A DNA stretch of 64,000 nt from Oscillospiraceae bacterium (GCA_017847835.1 JAGASH010000008.1:124001-188000); one strand, 5' to 3'; counted from the first letter of the stretch, positions 48,177-57,006 are shown. A program made the numbers and translations. The notes: generated from the sequence alone by a model not told the origin.

Positions 48177-48793
48177 CGGCGGAAACCAAGAAAAGTCATA
48201 TAAACGCCGACGGTCTGCTCAGGCAGAATATCGTCCTTATGAGCGGGCTTGTCACAGCGCCGATTATTGTCGCGGCAACGACCTTGCAGCGCGCCCTTGT
48301 ACTCACGATGAGCTTTTTCGCGATTTCCTACTTTTCAATTCTGATTTGCAGGTTTATTCCGCGAAAAATTGTCTATACTGTTAGAATATTACTCTACACG
48401 ATTGTTGCCGCGGGTTTGTTTATCCCGACGGTAATGGGGCTTCGCTATCTGTTTCCGGACACGACAAAAGAGGTTATGGTATATATCGAGCTGACCGTCG
48501 TGAACTCGCTTATCCTCGCGAAAACCGAGAGCCGTTTTTACCTCGAACCCTACGGAAGAATGGCGGTTGACGCGCTGATTTATATCGCGGGCTACGCGAT
48601 GGCTGCGTTTGCGGCGGGATTTGTGAGAGAAATTCTCTCCTACGGCACGGTTTTCGGATTTCACGTCTGCGAGCCGATTGTGCCCTCGGCAAAATCCCCG
48701 TTTTTCGGGTTTATTCTCGTGGGAATTTTCGCTGCGCTTTGCAGAGCCGCCGCGGGCAGACGCGTTTCTTCACGAAAGGAGCGCGGGAAATGA
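48173..48793 (+). CDS. RnfE/NqrD-like membrane protein lacking both Fe-S cysteines
   Basis: 206 residues, six membrane helices. It aligns along its length with RnfE: ICRFIPRKIVYTVRILLYTI corresponds to the LLRxxIPxxVRIP segment, and FAAGFVREILSYGTVFG is the late RnfE signature. In RnfE a Cys in LGxCP and one in VVNC help bind the membrane [2Fe-2S] cluster. Here these are Ala (A29, in LVTAPIIVA) and Ser (S112, in TVVNSLIL). The cluster therefore probably cannot form as usual. ATGA overlaps on both sides (with rnfD and rnfA) show a tightly coupled operon. Confidence 0.82.
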   Translation: MTAETKKSHINADGLLRQNIVLMSGLVTAPIIVAATTLQRALVLTMSFFAISYFSILICRFIPRKIVYTVRILLYTIVAAGLFIPTVMGLRYLFPDTTKEVMVYIELTVVNSLILAKTESRFYLEPYGRMAVDALIYIAGYAMAAFAAGFVREILSYGTVFGFHVCEPIVPSAKSPFFGFILVGIFAALCRAAAGRRVSSRKERGK

Positions 48794-49386
48794 GCAACGT
48801 TTTTGCAAGAATAGTAAGCCTTGCGATGATTTCCGTGTTCACGCAGAACGCGATTTTCGACAGGGCATTCGGCGCGAATGTCGCGATTTACGCTTCGCGA
48901 AAGGACTCGCACGTTATCGGTTTTTCTATCGGAATTACCATTATGACAACCCTCGCGAGCATTATTTCGTATCAGTTTGACGGAATGCTTCTCCCGCTTC
49001 CCTACGGTGATTTGCTTATGCCGCTGGTTTATGTGGGAATAATCAGCCTGCTTTACGTTATCGGCTTGCTGATTTTGTGGAAAGGCTTCCCGAAAACGTT
49101 CTACAAGGTCAAGAAATACGCTCACCTCGCGATTTTCAACTGCGCGGTATTCGGAGCGCTTTTCCTGAACTCAACCTTCGGAAAAGGCTTCGCGGGCTAT
49201 GTGGGCTACGGCTTCGGCACGGGTATCGGCTTTTTCCTCGCGTGCTTTCTGATAAACATCGCAAATGACCGTTTGTCAAGCGAGAAAATCCCGAAAATTT
49301 TCCGCGGCTATCCGATAATGATGATTTATATCGGTATACTTTCTCTCGCGTTTAACGTTCTGGTTGGTTATACAGCCGATTTCTGA
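48790..49386 (+). CDS. RnfA/NqrE-like membrane protein with one of two Fe-S cysteines
   Basis: 198 residues, six membrane helices. The C-terminal half is clearly RnfA-like (HLAIFNCAVFGALFLNSTFG, GFGTGIGFFLACFLI, IPKIFRGYPIMMIYIGILSL). Of the two RnfA cysteines, the one in NCAV is kept (C118). The one in FLGxCPFLG is replaced by Asn (N30, in AFGANVAIYA). The start ATG 48790 overlaps the rnfE stop (ATGA) and has AAAGGAG upstream. Confidence 0.84.
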   Translation: MSNVFARIVSLAMISVFTQNAIFDRAFGANVAIYASRKDSHVIGFSIGITIMTTLASIISYQFDGMLLPLPYGDLLMPLVYVGIISLLYVIGLLILWKGFPKTFYKVKKYAHLAIFNCAVFGALFLNSTFGKGFAGYVGYGFGTGIGFFLACFLINIANDRLSSEKIPKIFRGYPIMMIYIGILSLAFNVLVGYTADF

Positions 49387-49413
49387 TTTTTCGACAAAGG
49401 GGGCTTGGGCGCA

Positions 49414-50610
49414 TTGAAAAACAAAAAAACCAACATCAAAATCAAACGAAGCAAGGTCAATCTTTACAGCAAACGAAAAAACAAGCGTAAACAGGTTCTC
49501 GCGATTGTCATAACGGTTGTGGCTGCGTGTGCGCTCGGTGTTCTCGGATTTGGGCTGGGAAAGCCGCTTGTCGAGTTTTTCAACAACCGAAATAACAGCT
49601 CTCTTACCTCTGACTCTGCGTGGACTCCCCCGTCAAGCGAGGAGGTTTCCTCGGAGAGCGAGGCTCCGGTTTCCTCGGAGGAAAGCTCTGAAGCACTCGT
49701 TGAGCCCGTGCGTAAAATGACGGACGTTTATTTTCTCCCCGATGACGCGGCTTTGAGCTCGGCTTCGCTCAACAGCGCGCTTGCTGCGGCAAAAGCTGCG
49801 GGCGTGGAAACGGTCTGCGTGACGCTGAAAAACGACACGGGAAATTTCCTCTACAAGAGCGAAATCAAAGGGCTTGAAACCCACGGTATCATCACCGGTA
49901 CACTTACAGCCGAGCAAATCTGTAATGCAATCACAGACGCGGGCTTTATTCCTGCGGCGAAGATAAGTACGCTGAAAGACCGTCTTTGCGGCTATAAGGA
50001 CGCGACTGACGGCGGCTATCGCATAACGGGAAGCGGCTATACCTGGCACGATGACCGCGAGGAAAAGGGCGGAAAACCGTGGCTTTCCCCGTTCAAGACG
50101 CAGACGCTTCAGTTTATGGGAGAAGTCACCGCGGAGCTTTCTGCGGCGGGCTTCAAAAACATAATTGCCGAAAATACGATGTACCCGAAATTCCACAAGG
50201 AGGACATCTCAAAATATCTCGCAGACCTTCCGCTTTCGGACGAAAAAGCCCGTCTGGACGCTTTGTGGAACGTTCTCGACTCCGCTAAGGCGGGCTCGGA
50301 AAAGAACGGCGCGGAGCTCTGGGTTGAGATTTCGGGTGAAAGCGCGGTTGCGAAAAACCGTCTTTGCACGGACGCAGAGCTGATTTCAAATGCCGGCAAG
50401 CTCTCCGAAATCAAGCTGATTGTGGACTACACGCCGACTGCTTCTGCTTCCGAGGCATATACCTTCGCGAAAACCTTTGCCGAAAAGCTGAAAGCGGCTC
50501 TCGGTGACGCTGAATTTTACGTTGTCATAAAGGGCGGCTATTCGGAGGGAGCGCTCTCGGATATCAAAAAAGCCTTTTCTGAAACGGAAATCAACGTTTT
50601 CGGACAATAA
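49414..50610 (+). CDS. Membrane-anchored DUF4015-like (putative glycoside hydrolase fold) protein
   Basis: About 398 residues. Very basic N-terminus, a membrane helix (about 29-50, VLAIVITVVAACALGVLGFG), a Ser/Glu-rich linker (about 58-95) and a soluble domain outside. The phrase VCVTLKNDTGNFLYKSEI and the preceding VYFLPDD strand resemble the DUF4015/GHL TIM-barrel family (usual VIDxKDDxGxxxY), of unknown activity. Catalytic residues cannot be assigned. I start at TTG 49414, about 10 nt after AAAGGGGG; the TTG at 49405 is too close. It follows rnfA by 27 nt, so it may belong to the same transcript. Confidence 0.75.
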   Translation: MKNKKTNIKIKRSKVNLYSKRKNKRKQVLAIVITVVAACALGVLGFGLGKPLVEFFNNRNNSSLTSDSAWTPPSSEEVSSESEAPVSSEESSEALVEPVRKMTDVYFLPDDAALSSASLNSALAAAKAAGVETVCVTLKNDTGNFLYKSEIKGLETHGIITGTLTAEQICNAITDAGFIPAAKISTLKDRLCGYKDATDGGYRITGSGYTWHDDREEKGGKPWLSPFKTQTLQFMGEVTAELSAAGFKNIIAENTMYPKFHKEDISKYLADLPLSDEKARLDALWNVLDSAKAGSEKNGAELWVEISGESAVAKNRLCTDAELISNAGKLSEIKLIVDYTPTASASEAYTFAKTFAEKLKAALGDAEFYVVIKGGYSEGALSDIKKAFSETEINVFGQ

Positions 50611-50626
50611 ATTGAATATTTACCCC

Positions 50627-50655
50627 TTGATTTTTCATACAACAAGGTGTATAAT
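50627..50655 (+). promoter_or_regulatory. Promoter of yajC
   Basis: TTGATT (50627-50632), 17-nt spacer, TATAAT (50650-50655), 40 nt before the yajC start. Confidence 0.78.
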
Positions 50656-50694
50656 ATAAAATTGTAAAACAAAAACAGATACGGAGGACAAAAA

Positions 50695-51102
50695 ATGAAT
50701 TTTCTCAATTTGATTTCTGCAAGTGCTGAGTCACAGGCAGCTGCTGCCGCAGGTTCGCAGTGGGCTTCTATCCTTATGATGATTTTGCCGCTTGTGCTTA
50801 TGGTTGCGATTTTCTATTTCCTTATTCTGCGTCCCGAAAAGAAGCGTAACAAGGAAATGCAGGATATGCTCAATCACATCGAGGTTGCTGACGAGGTTGT
50901 TACAACAGGCGGCATTATCGGTCGCGTTCTGTCTGTCAAGGAGGACACCGTTCTTATCGAAACAGGCTCCGACCGCACAAAAATCCGCGTGCTCAAAACA
51001 GCAATTGCAAGAAACAACACACATCACGAGGCTGTTACTTCCGAGGTTGAAACCGCGAAGGCTTCCAAGGACAAGAAGAGCGGCAAGAACGAAATCAAGT
51101 AA
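50695..51102 (+). CDS. yajC: Preprotein translocase subunit YajC
   Basis: 135 residues with one membrane helix (SILMMILPLVLMVAIFYFLI) followed by LRPEKKRNKEMQDMLNHI and the beta domain VADEVVTTGGIIGRVLSVKE, the YajC signature. Accessory to the Sec machinery with SecDF, which is not next to it here. Start ATG 50695, GGAGGA upstream. The stop overlaps the TetR start by one base (TAATG). Confidence 0.95.
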   Translation: MNFLNLISASAESQAAAAAGSQWASILMMILPLVLMVAIFYFLILRPEKKRNKEMQDMLNHIEVADEVVTTGGIIGRVLSVKEDTVLIETGSDRTKIRVLKTAIARNNTHHEAVTSEVETAKASKDKKSGKNEIK

Positions 51103-51683
51103 TGCCGAAAACTGATTTGCGGGTTGTCAAGACGCGCGCGAACATCAGAAACGTGCTTGTCGGGATAATGTCCGAAAAGCCGATTTCTAGGATTACCGTT
51201 TCCGAGGTCTGCGAGCAGGCAAGGATAAACCGAAAAACCTTTTACCGTCATTATCACACTGTCGGAGAGGTTCTTGAAGAGCTTGAAAACGAGTTTCTCG
51301 GAGAGTTTTCCGGGCACCTTCAAAGCGGAAGCCTGCTGAATATCGGAGCGGTTGTGCGCGGCGTCAGCGAAACCGTGAAGCTTCACCGTGATTTTTTCGC
51401 GCGGCTTATGCGGTTTAACCCCGAGATTTTCACAGGCGGCAAAATGAAGCTTGCGCTTCGCAGGACGATTTCAGCCGCTTTGCGGAATAACGGTTCCGAA
51501 TTCAACGCAGCCGAGCTAAATGCAGTTTCGGAATTTATCGTTTCGGGAGTGCTTTCGGTTTATGCGTCGTGGTTTAATGACGGCTGCCGCGAGGACATTG
51601 ATGTTCTCGCGGATATTTCCGTGAAAACTGCCGTAAAGGGCTTGTCGGCATTTGTGCCGGAAAAAAAGCTGCTTGCGGAGTAA
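51102..51683 (+). CDS. TetR/AcrR family transcriptional regulator
   Basis: 193 residues. The N-terminal HTH is SRITVSEVCEQARINRKTFY, followed by RHYHTVGEVLEELEN; the C-terminal ligand domain is helical. It lies between yajC and bioY and is translationally coupled to yajC. It could regulate bioY or the AEC transporter, but no operator could be identified. Confidence 0.88.
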   Translation: MPKTDLRVVKTRANIRNVLVGIMSEKPISRITVSEVCEQARINRKTFYRHYHTVGEVLEELENEFLGEFSGHLQSGSLLNIGAVVRGVSETVKLHRDFFARLMRFNPEIFTGGKMKLALRRTISAALRNNGSEFNAAELNAVSEFIVSGVLSVYASWFNDGCREDIDVLADISVKTAVKGLSAFVPEKKLLAE

Positions 51684-51696
51684 AAGAAGTGGTTCT

Positions 51697-52254
51697 ATGA
51701 AAAACAGTACAGAAAGATTTTTCACCGTCAGGAATATGGTGTTCATCGCTCTTTTTGCAGCGATAATCTGCATAATAGCGCCGTTTTCGATAAATGTCGG
51801 AGTAATCCCGATTTCGCTCGGAACGCTTGCGATTTATTTCGCGGGAGGCTTTCTCGGGAGCAAAAAGGGCGTGGCTGCTGTGTGCGTGTATATTTTGCTG
51901 GGAGCGGTCGGACTGCCCGTGTTCACGGGATTTTCGGGCGGTTTCGCAAAGCTGCTGGGAGTGACGGGCGGCTATATAATCGGCTTTATTCCGTTGGTTT
52001 TGCTGACGGGAATTTTCGCCGAGCGAAACAAAAAGCTTATGCCCGTTGGAATGGTTTTGGGAACTCTTGTGTGCTATGTTTTCGGAACGTCTTGGTTTAT
52101 GATATCAACGGGAAGCGAGCTTGTTCCCGCGCTGATGAGCTGCGTTGTGCCGTTTCTTATCGGCGACGCGATTAAGATTGCCGCAGCGACGGCTGTATGT
52201 ATCCCGCTGAAATCAAGACTGGATAAAATAATTGCAAAAGGTAATAATCAATGA
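51697..52254 (+). CDS. bioY: Biotin ECF transporter S component BioY
   Basis: 185 residues, six membrane helices. NMVFIALFAAIICIIAPFSI, YFAGGFLGSKKGVAAVCVYI and LLGAVGLPVFTGFSGGFAKL contain the BioY signature (GLPVFxGxxxG). Start ATG 51697, AAGTGG upstream. Membrane biotin uptake. It overlaps the AEC gene by four bases. No biotin-responsive element was seen. Confidence 0.94.
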   Translation: MKNSTERFFTVRNMVFIALFAAIICIIAPFSINVGVIPISLGTLAIYFAGGFLGSKKGVAAVCVYILLGAVGLPVFTGFSGGFAKLLGVTGGYIIGFIPLVLLTGIFAERNKKLMPVGMVLGTLVCYVFGTSWFMISTGSELVPALMSCVVPFLIGDAIKIAAATAVCIPLKSRLDKIIAKGNNQ

Positions 52255-53195
52255 ACTCTGCGCTGGTTACAGCATTTCAGGCTTGTGTAATGCTGATTTT
52301 GCTTTTTTTCGGGTATTTTTTGTACAAGAAGGATTTTCTTGACGAAAACTCGTCAAAACGGCTGTCGAATATCACGATTTCCATAATCAGCCCGATTGTC
52401 ATTTTCAACGCTTATCAGACAGATTTTAATCCTGAGCTGCTCAAAGGGCTTTTGACGGCGCTTGCGCTTGCGTTTGCGTCACAGGCTTTGTCCGTGCTTG
52501 CAGCTCGGCTTATTGTGCGCAAAACGCATAAGGATTTCGAGGTTGAGCGCTTTGCAATCGGCTATTCAAACTGCGCGTTTATGGGAATTCCGCTTGCCGA
52601 GGCAACCTACGGCTCGGAAGGTGTTTTTTATCTCACCGCGTACATCACCGCGTTCAATGTTTTTATGTGGACGCACGGAGTTGTGATGATGAGCGGGAAA
52701 AAGCTCTCGGGAAAAGGGCTTGTGAAAATCGTGCTTTCACCCGCTATGCTGAGTATAATTCTCGGGCTTGTGTGCTTTTTCACGGGATTTCGCGTTCCCG
52801 AAATCATACAGCAGCCGCTCAATTATCTCGGCGCGCTCAACACACCGCTTGCAATGGTTGTTTCGGGCGCGACGATTGCGATGTCGGGCATAAAAAGCTG
52901 CTTTACGAAAAAGCGCGTGTACTTTTTGCAGGCATTCCGCTTGCTGCTTTTGCCGGCGGTGATTGCGACGGGCTACGCTCTGGCAAGGCATTTCGGCGCA
53001 AATCCGGTCGCTGTCGGTTCAATTCTCGTGGCAGCAGCAGCTCCGACGGCTTCGGCTGCGATTATGTTCTCGCATAAATTCGCAAAAAATGCCGAATACG
53101 CGTCAAATCACTTTGCGGTTTCGACGATTTTGAGTATGGCGACAATGCCGCTTATTCTCGCGTTTTACGAGCTGATGTGCGGTTGGATTTCGTGA
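52251..53195 (+). CDS. AEC family permease (auxin efflux carrier type)
   Basis: 314 residues, about ten membrane helices in two inverted halves. NITISIISPIVIFNAYQTDF, GYSNCAFMGIPLAEATYGSE and the late ILVAAAAPTASAAIMFSHKF match the AEC transporter family, which exports or imports organic acids such as malate. Substrate unknown. Overlaps bioY (ATGA). Confidence 0.9.
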   Translation: MNSALVTAFQACVMLILLFFGYFLYKKDFLDENSSKRLSNITISIISPIVIFNAYQTDFNPELLKGLLTALALAFASQALSVLAARLIVRKTHKDFEVERFAIGYSNCAFMGIPLAEATYGSEGVFYLTAYITAFNVFMWTHGVVMMSGKKLSGKGLVKIVLSPAMLSIILGLVCFFTGFRVPEIIQQPLNYLGALNTPLAMVVSGATIAMSGIKSCFTKKRVYFLQAFRLLLLPAVIATGYALARHFGANPVAVGSILVAAAAPTASAAIMFSHKFAKNAEYASNHFAVSTILSMATMPLILAFYELMCGWIS

Positions 53196-53237
53196 AAATA
53201 TACAAAAAAATACAATTCAATTTGTACACTATAATTG

Positions 53238-53266
53238 TTGCAAATTTCCAAAAAAAATGGTATAAT
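53238..53266 (+). promoter_or_regulatory. Promoter of the candidate sRNA
   Basis: TTGCAA (53238-53243), 17-nt spacer, TATAAT (53261-53266); expected start near 53273. Confidence 0.75.
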
Positions 53267-53272
53267 TTAAAT

Positions 53273-53429
53273 GTTACAAATTGACAAGATAGTATTTAGG
53301 CTATTAAGCCTGCATACTTCTTAATATATTTTCCCCAATTATTTTCAGCCGATAAACTGTTTTCCCCAAACAGTCGGCAACCTTAATTTGATTTAACCGC
53401 AGACACCCCCTTGTCTGCGGGATTTTTTT
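53273..53429 (+). ncRNA. Candidate small RNA with C-rich loops
   Basis: About 157 nt between its own promoter and a strong terminator, without an open reading frame. Three stems: 53286-53322 (AAG, AGTAT and AGGCT pairing with AGCCT, ATACT and CTT, ATTA loop), 53349-53377 (ACTGTTT with AAACAGT, flanked by CCG/CGG) and the terminator CCGCAGAC/GTCTGCGG (53397-53420) followed by T7. The sequence TTTTCCCCAA occurs both unpaired (53329-53338) and in the second loop (53360-53369), and the terminator loop holds ACCCCC. C-rich loops of this sort can pair with G-rich ribosome-binding sites in Firmicute sRNAs. Not a known family to me. Confidence 0.62.
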
Positions 53430-53469
53430 GTCTTTTTGTGAAATTTCGCAAAATTTTCACTCAAAATAC

Positions 53470-53497
53470 TTGACTTTTGAGAAAAAGGGTGTATAAT
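53470..53497 (+). promoter_or_regulatory. Promoter of htpG
   Basis: TTGACT (53470-53475), 16-nt spacer, TATAAT (53492-53497). The CIRCE operator starts right behind it, at the expected transcription start. Confidence 0.85.
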
Positions 53498-53501
53498 ATA
53501 G

Positions 53502-53528
53502 TTAGCACTCTAGTGGAATGAGTGCTAA
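53502..53528 (+). promoter_or_regulatory. CIRCE operator (HrcA binding site)
   Basis: Perfect TTAGCACTC (53502-53510), 9-nt spacer, GAGTGCTAA (53520-53528): the exact CIRCE consensus, overlapping the start region of the htpG promoter. Implies HrcA repression of htpG, released on heat shock. Confidence 0.97.
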
Positions 53529-53573
53529 ATTGATGTGTTATATATCGATTTACATTTTTAGGAGATGATTTAA

Positions 53574-55469
53574 ATGGCAGAGAAAAAGGAATTTAAAGCG
53601 GAGTCCAAACGTTTGCTGGAGATGATGATTAACTCCATTTATACGCATAAAGAAATCTTTTTGCGCGAGCTTATTTCAAACGCCTCCGACGCGATGGATA
53701 AGCTGTATTTCAAGTCAATGGAGGAAAATCTCGGGCTGACGCGCTCGGATATGCAGATTACGATTGCCGTTGACAAGGACGCGCGCACGCTCACAATCAC
53801 CGATAACGGTATCGGTATGACTAAGGACGAGCTCGAAAACAACCTCGGCACAATCGCGCAGAGCGGCTCTTTCGAGTTCAAGCGCGACAATGAAAAAACC
53901 GAGGACGTTGACGTTATCGGACAGTTTGGCGTGGGCTTTTACTCCGCGTTTATGGTTGCGAAGAGAGTTACCGTAATCTCGAAGGCTTACGGCTCGGACA
54001 AGGCTTATTTGTGGCAGAGCGACGGTGCCGAGGGCTATTCTATCGAGGACGCGGAAAAGGACGCAAATGGCACGATTATCACCCTTGAAATCAAGGACAA
54101 TGCTGACGAGGAAAACTATGACGAGTTCCTCACACCCTACAAAATCAAGGAGCTTGTCAAGAAATATTCCGACTATATCCGCTATCCTATCAAAATGGAC
54201 GTCGAGCACGAAAAACTCAAAGAGGGCACAGGTGTTGACGGAAAAGAACCCGAGTATGAAAAGGAAACCGTCACCGAAACACTCAACTCAATGGTTCCTA
54301 TCTGGAAAAAGTCCAAGACCGAGCTGAAAGACGAGGACTATAATCAGTTCTACAAGGACAAATTCTACGATTACACCGACCCGCTTGTTCACATTCACAC
54401 AAAAACCGAGGGCACGGCAACCTATTCCGCGCTGCTTTACATTCCTCAGAATGCGCCCTATGACTACTACTCCAAGAACTACGAAAAGGGCTTGCAGCTC
54501 TATTCAAGCGGCGTTATGATTATGGAGAAATGCTCGGATTTGCTGCCCGATTATTTAAGCTTTGTGAAAGGTCTTGTGGACAGCGAGGATTTGTCGCTTA
54601 ACATTTCGCGCGAAATGCTCCAGCACGACAGACAGCTCAAAATTATCGCAAAGAGCATTGAAAAATCGATTAAGAACGAGCTGAAAAAGCTTATGAAAAA
54701 CGAGCGCGAGAAGTACGAGAAGTTCTTTGAAACGTTCGGCTCGCAGATTAAGTACGGAATTTACGAGGCTTACGGAATGAACAAGGACGAGCTTCAGGAC
54801 CTCTTGCTGTTCAAGACGTCAAACGGCGGTACAACAACGCTTGAAGAGTACGTTTCGCGTATGAAAGAGGAGCAGAAGTACATCTATTTTGCAAGCGGAA
54901 GCAGCGTTACCCGTATTGAGAGCCTTCCGCAGACCGAACAGGTTCGCGATAAGGGCTATGAAATCCTGTACCTCACCGACCACGTTGACGAGTTCTGCCT
55001 GCAAATGATGCACGACTTTGACGGGAAGGAGTACAAGTCGGTTTCCGCGGACGATTTGGGGCTTGACACTCCCGAGGAGAAGGAAGAAATCAAGAAAGCC
55101 GAGGAGGACAACAAGTCGTTGTTCGAGTTTATGACGGAGAAGCTCGGCGGAAAGGTAAAGGCGGTGAAGCTGTCGCAGCGTTTGAAGAGCCACCCTGTGT
55201 GCATAACAAGCGAGGGTATGCTGTCGGTTGAGATGGAGAAGGTGCTGTCGGCGATGCCGAACGGCGAGGGCGCGAAGGCGGAGAAAATTCTCGAAATCAA
55301 TCCTAATCACAAGATTTTCGGGAAGCTGAAGGAGCTGTACGAGAGCGATAAGGAGAAGGCTGCGGATTACGCGGATATTTTGTACAATCAGGCGTTGCTG
55401 ATTGAGGGAATGCCGATTGAGAACCCTGTTGAGTTCTCGAATAAGGTATGTGAGCTGTTGGCGAAGTAA
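53574..55469 (+). CDS. htpG: Molecular chaperone HtpG (Hsp90)
   Basis: 631 residues, a full-length bacterial Hsp90. N-terminal GHKL ATPase: [53 protein letters not shown]; the middle domain carries [14 protein letters not shown] with the conserved catalytic Arg. The acidic linker found in eukaryotic Hsp90 is absent. CIRCE-controlled. Its TAA stop is the first base triplet of a structured repeat (55467 on). Confidence 0.98.
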   Translation: MAEKKEFKAESKRLLEMMINSIYTHKEIFLRELISNASDAMDKLYFKSMEENLGLTRSDMQITIAVDKDARTLTITDNGIGMTKDELENNLGTIAQSGSFEFKRDNEKTEDVDVIGQFGVGFYSAFMVAKRVTVISKAYGSDKAYLWQSDGAEGYSIEDAEKDANGTIITLEIKDNADEENYDEFLTPYKIKELVKKYSDYIRYPIKMDVEHEKLKEGTGVDGKEPEYEKETVTETLNSMVPIWKKSKTELKDEDYNQFYKDKFYDYTDPLVHIHTKTEGTATYSALLYIPQNAPYDYYSKNYEKGLQLYSSGVMIMEKCSDLLPDYLSFVKGLVDSEDLSLNISREMLQHDRQLKIIAKSIEKSIKNELKKLMKNEREKYEKFFETFGSQIKYGIYEAYGMNKDELQDLLLFKTSNGGTTTLEEYVSRMKEEQKYIYFASGSSVTRIESLPQTEQVRDKGYEILYLTDHVDEFCLQMMHDFDGKEYKSVSADDLGLDTPEEKEEIKKAEEDNKSLFEFMTEKLGGKVKAVKLSQRLKSHPVCITSEGMLSVEMEKVLSAMPNGEGAKAEKILEINPNHKIFGKLKELYESDKEKAADYADILYNQALLIEGMPIENPVEFSNKVCELLAK

Positions 55470-55700
55470 TCGCATTTCTGTCCGAGCGCCGCGCAGCGAA
55501 AAAAGTCTTTTTGGAAGTCAAGAAACCTTTTTCTTCAGAAAAAGGTTTCTTGCCGCCGGAGGCACTCGCGACGAAGTCGCGGACTAGAGCGCGAAGCGCG
55601 ACAAAACGCGTTCAAAAGCGCTAAAGGGGTTTGGGGGAAAACAAGAGTTTTCCCCCAAGCATTTTTGTTGGCTTAATGCCGACAAAAATGCAAAACGCTC
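55467..55700 (+). repeat. Multi-hairpin interspersed repeat, copy 1 (after htpG)
   Basis: Starts with TAATCGCATTT, including the htpG stop codon. Four hairpins follow: a 16-bp stem from 55533 around the central pair CTTCAG (CAAGAAACCTTTTTC/GAAAAAGGTTTCTTG), a CGCGAC-GAA-GTCGCG stem, a TTGGGGGAAAAC-AAGA-GTTTTCCCCCAA stem near 55630-55657, and a GCATTTTTGT/ACAAAAATGC stem ending about 55693. A related copy lies in the opposite orientation at 57115-57386. No credible coding; short open frames inside it are dictated by the repeats. Confidence 0.8.
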
Positions 55701-55772
55701 GTCAAGAAGAAATTGAGCAAATACACACAATCTCTAATTTTCGCCAAAGAAATAATATCACCAAGCGTAAAC

Positions 55773-55802
55773 AAAAAAGCAGGCTCAAACGAACCTGCTT
55801 TA
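55773..55802 (-). terminator. Terminator after rpsR
   Basis: AGCAGG pairs with CCTGCT across a short inner stem; on the minus strand the hairpin is followed by TTTTTTG, 20 nt past the rpsR stop. Confidence 0.82.
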
Positions 55803-55820
55803 ATTTTGCTTTGTTGACAA

Positions 55821-56069
55821 TTAGTCAGCAGAATAAGGGATAAGGGCAACCTGTCTAGCTCTCTTGATAGCCTTGGTGAGCTCTCTCTGGTGGAAAGCGC
55901 AGCAGCCGGTAACTCTGCAAGGAAGAATCTTGGAGCGCTCGGTCATAAACTTCTTGAGCTTGGCGATGTCCTTATAGTCAATGAACTCTGTTCTGTCAGC
56001 GCAAAACTGGCAAACCTTTTTGCGGCTGCGCTTAGCTGCGTGAACAGGTCTTTCGGTCTTTTCAGCCAT
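55821..56069 (-). CDS. rpsR: 30S ribosomal protein S18
   Basis: 82 residues. Contains [25 protein letters not shown] and [24 protein letters not shown]. The retained cysteines (CQFC and CC) suggest the zinc-binding C+ form. Last gene of the rpsF-ssb-rpsR operon. Confidence 0.98.
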   Translation of the reverse strand: MAEKTERPVHAAKRSRKKVCQFCADRTEFIDYKDIAKLKKFMTERSKILPCRVTGCCAFHQRELTKAIKRARQVALIPYSAD

Positions 56070-56110
56070 AGTAATAACCTCCTGTAAGATTTCGATAAGT
56101 TCACAATATC

Positions 56111-56569
56111 TCAGAACGGATAATCGTCACTGTCGGCAGAGGAGAAATCCGCAGAGCCTGTATCCGCCGGAGCGGAGAAGGAGCTGCTTGCGGGAGGGGG
56201 AGTGCCGTAACCGGGGTCGCCGCTCTGGGAGTAGCTTCCGGAACTTCCGTCGCCCTTGTTTCCAACAAAATACTGTCTGTCAACAACAATTTCGTACCAT
56301 GTTGAGGGGTTTCCGTTTTTGTCGGTATATTGTCTTGTGTTCAGCTCGCCCTCGATAAGAATGGGCTTGCCTTTGGAAAAATATCTGGAAATAAATTCGC
56401 CGTTTTGACGCCAAGCCACAACATTAAAGAAATCGGACTTGCGTTCCTCGCCTTTTTTCTGGAAGTTTCTGTCAACTGCAATGCGGAACGTGCAAACGCT
56501 CACACCCTGAGGAGTTGTTTTAAGCTCCAAATCGGTGACGATTCTTCCCATCATAATAACCTTATTCAC
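56111..56569 (-). CDS. ssb: Single-stranded DNA-binding protein
   Basis: 152 residues. OB fold (about 1-110) with [20 protein letters not shown] and [20 protein letters not shown], a Gly/Ser/Pro-rich flexible linker and the acidic tip DSDDYPF for binding partner proteins. Between rpsF and rpsR as usual in Firmicutes. Confidence 0.97.
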   Translation of the reverse strand: MNKVIMMGRIVTDLELKTTPQGVSVCTFRIAVDRNFQKKGEERKSDFFNVVAWRQNGEFISRYFSKGKPILIEGELNTRQYTDKNGNPSTWYEIVVDRQYFVGNKGDGSSGSYSQSGDPGYGTPPPASSSFSAPADTGSADFSSADSDDYPF

Positions 56570-56596
56570 AACAACACACCTCCGCCAAACGACCGA

Positions 56597-56893
56597 TTAC
56601 TTTCTGAGAACAACCATTGAGCGAAGAACGCCGTCAGTAATGCTGATTACGCGCTCAAGCTCTGCGGGGAAATCGGGCTTGCTCTCGAAATTGTAGAGAA
56701 CATAGTAGCCCTCGCTCTCGTAGTTGATGTCATAAGCGAGCTTTCTTTTGCCCCACTCGTCAACACCCTCGAGAGTGCCGTTGTTCTTGATAAGGTCGGA
56801 GAACTTGCCGATAAGAGCCTTAATCTGCTCCTCGTCGTTTGTCTTTACAGAAAGAACAACCATTGCCTCGTACTTTGCATCAAGCTTTGCCAT
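56597..56893 (-). CDS. rpsF: 30S ribosomal protein S6
   Basis: 98 residues with the S6 pattern KYEAMVVLSVKTNDEEQIK, GVDEWGKRKLAYDINYESEG and YYVLYNFESKPDFPAELERV. First gene of the operon, AAGGAGG ribosome site. A GC-rich hairpin in the leader (about 56925-56942, CGCGTT with AACGCG) could be the site where S6-S18 represses its own mRNA in Firmicutes, but I cannot see the full conserved motif. Confidence 0.98.
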   Translation of the reverse strand: MAKLDAKYEAMVVLSVKTNDEEQIKALIGKFSDLIKNNGTLEGVDEWGKRKLAYDINYESEGYYVLYNFESKPDFPAELERVISITDGVLRSMVVLRK

Positions 56894-56977
56894 TTATTTG
56901 CACCTCCTTATGGATATATATCCCGCGTTCCTTCAACGCGAGAAAGGGGTTATTCGCTTTTAGCGATTAACTTTATC

Positions 56978-57006
56978 ATTATAGCAGATTTTTTTCTGCT
57001 TGTCAA
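56978..57006 (-). promoter_or_regulatory. Promoter of rpsF-ssb-rpsR
   Basis: Minus-strand TTGACA (57001-57006), 17-nt spacer, TATAAT (56978-56983): perfect consensus, fitting a ribosomal protein operon. Confidence 0.92.
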
